A stretch of DNA of 5,010 bases from Clostridiales bacterium (GTDB lineage Bacteria; Bacillota; Clostridia; Christensenellales; Christensenellaceae): contig QAKS01000101.1 in NCBI GenBank assembly GCA_003343685.1, positions 1-5,010 of the forward strand, written 5' to 3'. Shown in pieces: positions 1-5,010 of the stretch. The position numbers and the translations under genes were made by a program. Below the pieces are notes generated by a model. It had not been told where the DNA came from and did not search any database. It saw nothing but the letters and a program-made list of their open reading frames with translations. The stretch's first letter is position 1; the number at the start of each line of letters is the position of its first letter.

Positions 1-83
1 ACCTCCAGATTAATCCCGTCCAGCGCTTTTACGCCGGGGAACGTTTTTGAGACGTTTTCCAGTTTGATGAACACGTCGCTCAT
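1..83 (-). CDS. Sugar ABC transporter ATP-binding protein, N-terminal fragment (RbsA/MglA/XylG type)
   Basis: Only the first 27 codons are in the window; the gene runs off the left edge. The translation begins MSDVFIKLENVSKTFPGVKA and continues LDGINLE. The pattern 'I-x-L-E-N-V-S-K-T-F-P-G-V-K-A-L-D' is the hallmark N-terminus of the duplicated-domain ATPases that energise ribose, galactose and xylose importers. The Walker A motif would come just after the cut, so catalysis cannot be checked. The start is well supported: an AGGAGG lies at 96-91, seven bases upstream, and the ATG overlaps the TGA of aldolase B as ATGA. The protein should act at the inner face of the membrane with a permease and a periplasmic-type binding protein encoded further left or elsewhere. 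Its place at the end of the catabolic operon implies that it imports the sugar the operon degrades. The family call is confident, the substrate unknown. Confidence 0.85.
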   Translation of the reverse strand, partial: MSDVFIKLENVSKTFPGVKALDGINLE

Positions 84-820
84 TTCGGAACCTCCTGCGA
101 AAAAATCTCCTTCATGCTTTTGTACTCTCCCGGCGCCCCGGGCAGCCTCCAGCCCAGCGCCTGTATCGTCTCGTCTATGCCGTCCAAATCCTCATACGTG
201 AGGTACGCAAGTTCGTCGCCCATCGTTTTCGCTGCCACAATCGATTCCGCCATAGATTCGAGAATCTGTATGGACTCGATTACCTCCAGCACGCCGTTGG
301 GACTTAAAACCAGAACTCCGTGGCTCTCCAGCATAAACGCATTTGACTTGTTCATATAGGGATCAATCATATATCCCAGTTCTTCCATATTCGGATTCGC
401 ATAGGGAACCGTGATAATCGGCCCCAGCTGCATCATCGCCTCCGGTATCAGCGGCAGCATCAGCGCCTCCCTGCCGCCCCTGCATGCCGAAAGTCCGGTG
501 GATATGGGAGGGTGCGCGTGCATCACCGCCTTGATATCCGGACGCTTCCTAAGGCAGTGCAAGTGCATAAACAACTCCCCCGTCGGCTTCATGCCCTCCG
601 GCGTATAAATAATCGTGCCGTCCAGATGCACCGCACACAGATACTCGGGGCGCATTTTTCTCTTTGGCACATTAGTCGGCGTCACGATGACAAAGTCGTC
701 GTCTGTACGGTACGCCACATTTCCGCTGACGCTGGGCCCATATCCCAGTTCGCCGTCGCGGTGGCAAACCTCAATGACCTCGTCTACCTGCCGCCTGTAC
801 TTCTCAAAAATTTTATCCAT
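80..820 (-). CDS. Class II aldolase/adducin family protein (aldolase B), probable ketose-1-phosphate aldolase
   Basis: This 246-residue cytoplasmic protein belongs to the zinc-dependent class II aldolase family (FucA, RhaD, AraD fold). Visible signatures are S32-G-N-V near the N-terminus and T47-P-T-N50 (both phosphate-loop positions in FucA), K78-P-T-G-E82 carrying the catalytic Glu, the zinc ligands H101-A-H103, and the third zinc His in S166-H167-G. Glu at 82, where AraD-type epimerases have Asp, favours an aldolase that releases DHAP and an aldehyde. The residue matching FucA Tyr113 appears to be Glu127, as is common in the broad FucA-like group. It is about 30 residues longer than FucA, with a C-terminal tail around P227-G-A-P shared with aldolase A. 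T47-P-T is followed by Asn50 where aldolase A and FucA have Gly. The ATG directly abuts the kinase TAG, and GGGAGG at 831-826 serves as ribosome binding site. Family is certain; the substrate is not. Confidence 0.9.
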   Translation of the reverse strand: MDKIFEKYRRQVDEVIEVCHRDGELGYGPSVSGNVAYRTDDDFVIVTPTNVPKRKMRPEYLCAVHLDGTIIYTPEGMKPTGELFMHLHCLRKRPDIKAVMHAHPPISTGLSACRGGREALMLPLIPEAMMQLGPIITVPYANPNMEELGYMIDPYMNKSNAFMLESHGVLVLSPNGVLEVIESIQILESMAESIVAAKTMGDELAYLTYEDLDGIDETIQALGWRLPGAPGEYKSMKEIFSQEVPK

Positions 821-2308
821 CTAAACCTCCCGATGCTCGGCCCACCCCGTTATACGAAGTGCTTCCAAGTATTTATCATTCCATATTTGCCGGTCTTTCG
901 GTTCAAAGCGGCGTATCTCCTCACCGCTTCGGACAATGCGCCTGCCTTCCTCAAGGTCTGCAAGCCTGCCCGCCGCAGCCGCCTGCTGCATGAAACTTCC
1001 CAGCGTCGTAGCCTCTGCCGGCCCCGCCTCCACCGGTATGCCCATGGCGTTGGCTGCAAAGCCGCATAATATGCGGTTTTTCGCGCCGCCTCCCAGCATA
1101 CTCATCATTTTATAGGTATCGCCGGAGCATTCCTCCAGTCTCTCTTTGCTGTATCGGTATCTCATGGCAAGACTTTCGAGGATCACGCGGCAGGTCTCTC
1201 CCCGCGTTTTGGGCGTCCGCTGTCCCGTCCTCCTGCAATAGTCCGCAACCTTTTTCGGCATATCATCCCGTCTGAAAAAGTCGTCCGCCTTCGTGTCTAT
1301 CACGGCGAGAAACGGCTCCGCCTCTTCTGTCTCACGGTTCAGCACCTCCCAGGGAATTGTGCTGCCGTCCTGTTCCCAAAACCGCCTGCATTCCTGCAAA
1401 ATCCACAGTCCTGTATGGTTAAAGCGCAGCTGCTTTTCTCCGTTCAGTCCCAGATCGTTCGTCACTCCTGCGCGAAACAGCCTCATATCGCGTTTTATCC
1501 CGTCTGTCACACAGCCCATGCAGGACCATGTGCCGCAGCTTAAATACAGACTCTTTTCTCTTTCGCAAGATGCTGCACAGCTCGCCGCCGACGCCGTATC
1601 GTGTCCTGCAACCGCCACCACTTTGACGCCCTTTTTCCCTGCAATTTCCGGCCTCATCTCGCCAATCGTCTCTTCGAACTGCAATACGCGGGGAAACCAT
1701 CCGGCGTCCAGCCCCAATTCTTTCATATATTCTGCGTCCCAGTCCATCCGATCCATGTCAATCAGCTGGGACGTCGCCGCCTGCGTAATTTCGGATTTCA
1801 TCTCACCTGTCAGAAACCAAGTGATCACATCGCTTATCATCAGCACCGTGCTGACCTGCTTCATCAGACCGGGATTTTTCTTCATCATATATCGCAAAAA
1901 TACCGCCGGCTGAATGTCCATCGGCTTGTACCACGTTCTTTGGAACATGGTTTCTTCACTGACTTTGCCGTGCAGCTCTTTCAGGATGGAGCGAGGATTT
2001 GCGTCGCGGTAATGCACGGGGTTCATCAGCAGGTCTTTGTTTTTGTCAAACAGCCCTACCGTATTGCCCCAGGACGACACACCTGCCGTGCTGAAATCAA
2101 GCCCTTGTTCAACCGCTCTTCTGATCCCCGTCTCTATCTCCGCAAACAGCGACAGGATATCCCAGTACAGCACGCCGTTTACTGCAACCGGCCTGTTTTC
2201 AAACCTGTGCAGTTCCTGCATGTCTATGCGGTTGTCCTTCAGCCTGCCATACACCACTCTGCCGTTGCTGGCGCCGAGGTCTATCGCAATCATTCCCAAT
2301 TCGTTCAT
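821..2308 (-). CDS. FGGY-family carbohydrate kinase, rhamnulokinase-like
   Basis: This 495-residue protein matches the length and layout of rhamnulokinase, which phosphorylates L-rhamnulose at C1 with ATP. Seen in order: ATP-phosphate loop D10-L-G-A-S-N-G-R17, sugar-site W80-G81, Y100-R-D102, the catalytic base in G235-H-D237-T-A-S, ATP loop S257-C-G-T-W-S262, N297 followed by G300-L-W-I-L-Q305, and the glycine-rich L405-G-G-G-A-K-N411. D237 has the same number as the E. coli RhaB proton acceptor. The oddity is the sugar loop: E. coli RhaB has D80-T-W-G-V-D85, whereas this protein has S78-S-W-G-N-T83, losing both acidic residues, so the substrate may be another ketose. Five cysteines lie within residues 244-266. 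The start at 2308 is chosen over Met6 because AAAGG at 2320-2316 is well placed. It begins 12 nt after the reductase stop. The gene symbol rhaB is withheld because specificity is doubtful. Confidence 0.9.
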   Translation of the reverse strand: MNELGMIAIDLGASNGRVVYGRLKDNRIDMQELHRFENRPVAVNGVLYWDILSLFAEIETGIRRAVEQGLDFSTAGVSSWGNTVGLFDKNKDLLMNPVHYRDANPRSILKELHGKVSEETMFQRTWYKPMDIQPAVFLRYMMKKNPGLMKQVSTVLMISDVITWFLTGEMKSEITQAATSQLIDMDRMDWDAEYMKELGLDAGWFPRVLQFEETIGEMRPEIAGKKGVKVVAVAGHDTASAASCAASCEREKSLYLSCGTWSCMGCVTDGIKRDMRLFRAGVTNDLGLNGEKQLRFNHTGLWILQECRRFWEQDGSTIPWEVLNRETEEAEPFLAVIDTKADDFFRRDDMPKKVADYCRRTGQRTPKTRGETCRVILESLAMRYRYSKERLEECSGDTYKMMSMLGGGAKNRILCGFAANAMGIPVEAGPAEATTLGSFMQQAAAAGRLADLEEGRRIVRSGEEIRRFEPKDRQIWNDKYLEALRITGWAEHREV

Positions 2309-2320
2309 TGTTCCGCCTTT

Positions 2321-3145
2321 TTACAGATAGTAGTCGTCCGGATCCTGAAAGGCTCTTTTCCCCGTATTGAGCTTTTTCAGCAGTTCCACATCTCCGGGGC
2401 TGAGCTCAAAGTCAAAAATCTCCGCATTCTCAACTGCGTGTTCTTTGGACGAGGCCTTCACCATCACCCGCACGCCAAACTGTGTCAGGTATCTGAGCGC
2501 AATCTGTGCGGGAGATTTGCCGTATTTTTCAGACAGGCCGCATATGATCTCGTTCTTCACCACATCGCCATACCGCAGCAACGGACTCCACGCTTCAATG
2601 ACAATATCATGCCGCTTTGCATATTCCAGCATTTCATAGTCAATAAAAAACGGATGCATTTCAATCTGGTTTACCATCGGCAACTCTCCGCCCATTTCCC
2701 GCAGCGTCTCTATGTGGCTCACTTTAAAATTGCTGACGCCGATGGCGCGGAGCTCTCCTTTTTTGTAAAGCTCCTCCAGTGCCTTCCACGTTTCCTGATA
2801 CAGCCCCTTCATGGGGCATGGCCAGTGTATGAGTAGCGTGTCAATGCGCGTTTTCAGTCTGTCGCGGCTTTTTTCATAGGCCTCCATCGTTTTTCGATAG
2901 CCATGGTCCGTGTTCCATATTTTTGTGGAAAGATACAGGCAGTCTCTGTCATAACCGCTCTTTTGAATTGCTTCGCCTACCTCCGCCTCATTTCCATAGT
3001 GCTCCGCGGCGTCTATCGCCCGGTAGCCTGCGTCGAGGCAGTTTTTGATGACCGTATCCATCGGAGTCTTCAAGGATGCCTTATATGTCCCTATGCCCAT
3101 CATCTGGACGGACACGCCGTTTCTCAGTGTTACTTCCCGTATCAT
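2321..3145 (-). CDS. Aldo/keto reductase
   Basis: This 274-residue NAD(P)H-dependent oxidoreductase has the (beta/alpha)8 aldo/keto reductase fold and the usual bacterial length. The full catalytic tetrad is visible: D45 and Y50 in G40-Y-R-A-I-D-A-A-E-H-Y50-G, K75 in S73-T-K75, and H107 in L104-L-I-H107-W-P. Further family marks are G136-V-S-N-F140, N159-Q-I-E-M-H-P165 and the cofactor segment V229-K230 to E239-N240. In that segment the position of the NADPH-selective Arg (R238 in Corynebacterium 2,5-diketo-gluconate reductase) is His236, and the usual P-K-S is V-K-A. A plausible role is reducing the aldehyde released by the aldolases, or interconverting sugar and alditol before phosphorylation; sequence does not decide. 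Its ATG overlaps the TGA of aldolase A by 4 nt (ATGA), and no clear Shine-Dalgarno precedes it, so it probably depends on translational coupling. Confidence 0.92.
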   Translation of the reverse strand: MIREVTLRNGVSVQMMGIGTYKASLKTPMDTVIKNCLDAGYRAIDAAEHYGNEAEVGEAIQKSGYDRDCLYLSTKIWNTDHGYRKTMEAYEKSRDRLKTRIDTLLIHWPCPMKGLYQETWKALEELYKKGELRAIGVSNFKVSHIETLREMGGELPMVNQIEMHPFFIDYEMLEYAKRHDIVIEAWSPLLRYGDVVKNEIICGLSEKYGKSPAQIALRYLTQFGVRVMVKASSKEHAVENAEIFDFELSPGDVELLKKLNTGKRAFQDPDDYYL

Positions 3146-3873
3146 ATATTTGCAAATAAATCGCGCATTCCCTTAAATGCCCCTTTTGCGCCGGGCATGA
3201 TAGCGCCTCGTTTTTTCAGCAGGTCGTCCAGTCCGTCCAGCTCTTTATCGGAAAGCTCTCTCACATCCTCGCCCATAGCCGTCATGGCCATGATCGACTT
3301 TGCGACTCCTTCCATAATATTGACATATTCAACAGTCTCTTTGACGCCGCCCGGCCCCAACACCAGACAGCCGTGATTGCCCATAATAAAGCCGTTAGAC
3401 CGCATAATATACGGATCAAACGAATACCCCAGCTCGTCGCAGTTAGGCTTCACATAGGGGATTGTAAAAACCGGCCCCAGCTGCGTCGCGGCATCCGGAA
3501 AGATCGCTTTTTTCATCAGCTCGGCGCCTCTCTTCGAGAAAGACATGCCGATGGCAAGCGGCGGGTGGGCATGCATAATGCCGCGAATATCCGTACGCTT
3601 TTTAAATATATGGAGGTGCATGAACATTTCTCCCGTGGGTTTTCTTCCCCGGGGAATATAAAGACCGCTGCCATCCGCGTCTACAATACAGATGTCCTCA
3701 AACGATATTTTTCTTTTGACGATACCTGTCGGTGTAATCAGTACAATATTGTCGTCCACTTTATAGGAAACATTTCCGCCGGAGCTTGCACCATATCCCA
3801 GCTCGCCTGCATGGCGGCACACTTCTACGACCTCGCATATTTCCTTTTCAAACCTTTGCTGTAATTCGTTCAT
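3142..3873 (-). CDS. Class II aldolase/adducin family protein (aldolase A), first gene of the operon
   Basis: This 243-residue class II aldolase is colinear with aldolase B without gaps and about 45% identical to it by hand alignment (109 of 243 positions). It has G33-N-V-S, T47-P-T-G50 (the FucA-like phosphate loop), K78-P-T-G-E82 with the catalytic Glu, zinc ligands H101-A-H103 and H167 in N166-H-G, and Asp127 at the position of FucA Tyr113. It should be cytoplasmic, bind zinc and cleave a ketose-1-phosphate to DHAP plus an aldehyde. Glu82 argues against an AraD-type epimerase. The ATG is followed by N-E-L-Q-Q and preceded by AGAAAGG at 3891-3885, an 11-nt spacing that is slightly long. It lies about 32 nt behind the predicted transcription start, which makes it the leading gene, and its stop overlaps the reductase start. 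Either aldolase could be the main catabolic enzyme; the other may handle a second substrate. Confidence 0.9.
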   Translation of the reverse strand: MNELQQRFEKEICEVVEVCRHAGELGYGASSGGNVSYKVDDNIVLITPTGIVKRKISFEDICIVDADGSGLYIPRGRKPTGEMFMHLHIFKKRTDIRGIMHAHPPLAIGMSFSKRGAELMKKAIFPDAATQLGPVFTIPYVKPNCDELGYSFDPYIMRSNGFIMGNHGCLVLGPGGVKETVEYVNIMEGVAKSIMAMTAMGEDVRELSDKELDGLDDLLKKRGAIMPGAKGAFKGMRDLFANI

Positions 3874-3901
3874 TTGAATTTTTGCCTTTCTGGGTCTTCT
3901 T

Positions 3902-3928
3902 CGTTTTCTATATAATATACCCGAAACG
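3902..3928. promoter_or_regulatory. Imperfect palindrome spanning the operon -10 box (candidate operator)
   Basis: On the plus strand CGTTT (3902-3906) is mirrored by AAACG (3924-3928), half-sites 22 bp apart centre to centre, about two helical turns. The -10 box lies between them, so a bound protein would block RNA polymerase. Each arm extends to CGTTTTC and GAAACG, differing by one base. The DeoR-family protein encoded next door is the natural candidate ligand, but nothing in the sequence proves it. Confidence 0.35.
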
Positions 3929-3941
3929 CATAATTTGTCAA
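3912..3941 (-). promoter_or_regulatory. Promoter of the aldolase/reductase/kinase operon
   Basis: Read on the minus strand, a perfect -35 TTGACA lies at 3941-3936. Two overlapping -10 candidates follow: TATTAT at 3917-3912 (18-nt spacer) and TATATT at 3919-3914 (16-nt spacer), each 5 of 6 to consensus. Transcription would begin near 3905, giving a leader of about 32 nt before the first aldolase. It looks like a strong sigma-A-type housekeeping promoter, so control probably comes from repression. Confidence 0.8.
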
Positions 3942-4040
3942 TAAATAATTTGTTTTTTCAAAAAAAAATTTCTTTATTTCAAAAAATATTTTAAGCATTA
4001 TTCTTCATTTTATTCCTTAATTTGGTTATTTGAGATAAAT
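3942..4040. promoter_or_regulatory. AT-rich upstream region with phased A-tracts (UP-like element)
   Basis: This stretch upstream of the -35 box is almost pure A/T. The 10-mer TTTCAAAAAA occurs twice on the plus strand, at 3956-3965 and 3977-3986, exactly 21 bp apart, which puts the A-tracts on the same helical face. Such tracts can bend DNA and bind the RNA polymerase alpha subunit. No open reading frame or RNA gene is evident here. The function is inferred from position and composition. Confidence 0.4.
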
Positions 4041-4066
4041 TAAAACCCCCTCCAAGAGGGGGAAAT
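4036..4066 (-). terminator. Rho-independent terminator of the deoR-family gene
   Basis: On the minus strand a 7-bp stem CCCCCTC/GAGGGGG (4062-4056 with 4052-4046) closes a 3-nt loop and is followed directly by TTTTAATTTAT. The stem is six G:C pairs and one A:T. Six further A:T pairs can form at its base if three bases bulge out. It starts about 20 nt past the regulator stop codon and precedes the operon promoter, so the regulator and the operon appear to be separate transcription units. Read the other way there is no immediate T-run, so the main direction is minus. Confidence 0.88.
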
Positions 4067-4081
4067 TTTAAAATAAAAAAT

Positions 4082-4843
4082 TTATTTTGCGACAATAATA
4101 TTGGCTCCGGCTCTGTGAAATTCCTCCAGCTCCGCTTCCGTTATGCCGTCGTCCGTTATAACCGCAGTAATTCTGCCGATATCACACGTCGTCACATAGG
4201 CGATATTGCCTATCTTCGTGCTGTCAGCAAGCACATACACCTCTTCCGCCTCCTTAATCATGCAGTTTTTAATCCGCACCTCGCCCTCGTTTGTATCCAT
4301 AATGCCCCGTCTCGCATCCAGAGCAGCGCAGGTAATAAAAGCCTTGTTCACATTATAGCTTTTGATAGCGTTTTCCGCATGGGAACCCTGAAACGACATG
4401 GATTTTGCCCGAAGCCTCCCTCCGGTGCAGAACACGGTCACACCCTCGTTTCTCGCCAGTACATTTGTCGTCTCAAGGGAGTTCGTAATGACAACCACAT
4501 CCTGCACATTGGTCAGCGTCTGGGCCAGCACCACAATACTGGAGCCTGCATCCATCACAATTAAATCCCCGTTTTTAATGAGCTTGTTTGCCTCGCGGGC
4601 AATTTTCTGTTTTTGGCTGAAATTCTGGATTTTTCTCTGATCCATGGAAATTTCCCCGCCGATCTCCCGCACGGTTGCTCCTCCGAAAGTGCGGATGATC
4701 AGGCCGCTCTCACTCAGAGAGGTAAGATCCTTTCGGATTGTCTCCTCTGTTACATTAAAGTGGTTGCTCAGTTCCTCACACGTGACCTGTTTTGCGTTTC
4801 TGATATATTCCAGCATGCTCTCTCTGCGCGTATTCTTTGACAT
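4082..4843 (-). CDS. DeoR-family transcriptional regulator
   Basis: This 253-residue regulator has the two standard DeoR-family parts. The N-terminal winged helix-turn-helix covers about residues 5-58, with C22-E-E-L, the recognition helix V31-T-E-E-T-I-R-K-D-L40 and the wing G54-G55. The C-terminal sugar-phosphate sensor, related to NagB/ribose-5-phosphate isomerase folds, shows D98-A-G-S-S102, T120-N-S122, G141-G142 and A206-D-S-T-K210. Family members usually repress sugar operons and release DNA on binding a phosphorylated sugar. The start at 4843 is chosen because GAAGGAG (4856-4850) lies six bases upstream, 253 residues is typical for the family, and the predicted promoter lies just upstream. 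A longer reading from a TTG at 4936 would add 31 unrelated residues, has no ribosome binding site and starts upstream of that promoter. Likely targets are the adjacent operon and its own promoter; the effector is unknown. Confidence 0.93.
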   Translation of the reverse strand: MSKNTRRESMLEYIRNAKQVTCEELSNHFNVTEETIRKDLTSLSESGLIIRTFGGATVREIGGEISMDQRKIQNFSQKQKIAREANKLIKNGDLIVMDAGSSIVVLAQTLTNVQDVVVITNSLETTNVLARNEGVTVFCTGGRLRAKSMSFQGSHAENAIKSYNVNKAFITCAALDARRGIMDTNEGEVRIKNCMIKEAEEVYVLADSTKIGNIAYVTTCDIGRITAVITDDGITEAELEEFHRAGANIIVAK

Positions 4844-4886
4844 TTGCGGCTCCTTCAAAATTCCATTTTCTGTTTCATTATCAATG

Positions 4887-4915
4887 ATCATATCACAACC
4901 GCTTCTGTTTTGCAA
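4887..4915 (-). promoter_or_regulatory. Promoter of the deoR-family gene
   Basis: On the minus strand TTGCAA (4915-4910) and TATGAT (4892-4887) are separated by exactly 17 nt. The -10 matches consensus at 5 of 6 and the -35 at 4 of 6. Transcription would start near 4880, giving a leader of about 37 nt that contains the strong Shine-Dalgarno at 4856-4850. One AAAACAGA repeat overlaps the -35 and runs into the spacer, suggesting regulation. Confidence 0.65.
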
Positions 4916-4940
4916 ATATTTTTCTGTTTTATACAATAAT

Positions 4941-4961
4941 ATCTCTTAAATAAAAAGAGAT
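4941..4961. other. Short inverted repeat upstream of the regulator promoter
   Basis: On the plus strand ATCTCTT (4941-4947) is followed by a 7-nt A/T loop and AAGAGAT (4955-4961), a perfect 7-bp inverted repeat. It lies about 26 bp upstream of the -35 box of the regulator gene. It could be a protein-binding palindrome or, on the plus strand where T-rich sequence follows, a weak terminator. The rest of 4844-5010 contains no supportable gene. Confidence 0.3.
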
Positions 4962-5010
4962 TGTCTTTATTTTTGTATTCGTTTCAGTCACATCTGTTTT
5001 CCGTCCGCAG

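Larger units (their letters stand above)
4869..5000. repeat. Four dispersed copies of (A/G)AAACAGA around the regulator promoter
   Basis: Read on the minus strand, the octamer AAAACAGA occurs at 5000-4993, 4930-4923 and 4911-4904, and GAAACAGA occurs at 4876-4869. All four have the same orientation. One overlaps the -35, one lies just upstream of it, and one lies in the leader just past the predicted start of transcription. Repeated direct half-sites around a regulator's own promoter are a common autoregulation layout. The background is A-rich, so chance occurrence is possible. No exact copy was seen upstream of the operon. Confidence 0.4.

Noticed and set aside
80..820. Aldolase B as an L-ribulose-5-phosphate 4-epimerase (AraD)
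   Set aside because: The fold is shared, but the residue in K-P-T-G-E82 is Glu as in aldolases, whereas AraD has Asp there. The context (C1-type kinase, second aldolase) also favours an aldolase.
512..1069. Plus-strand open frame of 185 codons across aldolase B and the kinase end
   Set aside because: It is antisense to two well-supported genes and spans their junction. It has no recognisable domain and a basic, low-complexity composition.
1601..2836. Long plus-strand open frame (411 codons) opposite the kinase and reductase
   Set aside because: It lies antisense to two genes with intact catalytic motifs and crosses their boundary. Its translation is rich in His, Gln, Arg and Phe without any recognisable domain. 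It is a shadow frame.
3373..3864. Plus-strand open frame of 163 codons opposite aldolase A
   Set aside because: It mirrors the aldolase almost end to end, as expected from its codon bias, and shows no protein family features.
3912..3941. Possible catabolite-responsive element (cre) in the operon promoter, around TGCGTTTCGG
   Set aside because: The central CG and the flanking TG/CA of the cre consensus cannot be aligned together, so the match is too poor to report as a CcpA site.
4937..5010. A gene entering from the right edge
   Set aside because: No frame in this stretch carries a recognisable protein end or start with a ribosome binding site. It reads as upstream non-coding DNA of the regulator.

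Overview
The window holds one coherent sugar-catabolism locus, read entirely on the minus strand (right to left). Genes of moderate GC are separated by very AT-rich spacers. Shine-Dalgarno sequences are mostly strong, and genes overlap by ATGA or abut. The regulator, kinase and transporter types together suggest an anaerobic Firmicute, probably a Lachnospiraceae-like Clostridium relative. That placement is inferred from style, not from a marker gene.

Layout in order of transcription: a DeoR-family regulator (4843-4082) has its own promoter near 4887-4915 and a rho-independent terminator at 4046-4062. After an AT-rich spacer comes a strong promoter (TTGACA at 3941-3936, -10 around 3919-3912). 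It drives an operon of class II aldolase A (3873-3142), aldo/keto reductase (3145-2321), rhamnulokinase-like FGGY kinase (2308-821), class II aldolase B (820-80), and the first 27 codons of a sugar ABC-transporter ATPase (83 to beyond position 1). The junctions are a 4-nt overlap, a 12-nt gap, direct abutment (TAGATG) and a 4-nt overlap, so the genes are almost certainly one translationally coupled transcript.

Likely logic: an ABC importer of the ribose/galactoside type brings in a sugar, the FGGY kinase phosphorylates a ketose (C1 if it behaves like rhamnulokinase), a zinc class II aldolase cleaves the ketose-1-phosphate to DHAP plus a short aldehyde, and the aldo/keto reductase could reduce that aldehyde or act earlier on the sugar. 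The DeoR protein probably senses a phosphorylated intermediate and represses the operon. This resembles L-rhamnose or L-fucose use but is not a textbook version. There is no isomerase in view, two colinear paralogous aldolases (about 45% identical by hand count) share the operon, the kinase lacks both aspartates of the DTWGVD sugar-site loop of E. coli RhaB, and the reductase has His where NADPH-preferring relatives carry Arg. The true substrate cannot be named from sequence alone.

No RNA genes, mobile elements, CRISPR arrays or pseudogenes were found. The two non-coding stretches (3874-4081 and 4844-5010) hold promoters, the terminator, A-tracts and candidate operator repeats.
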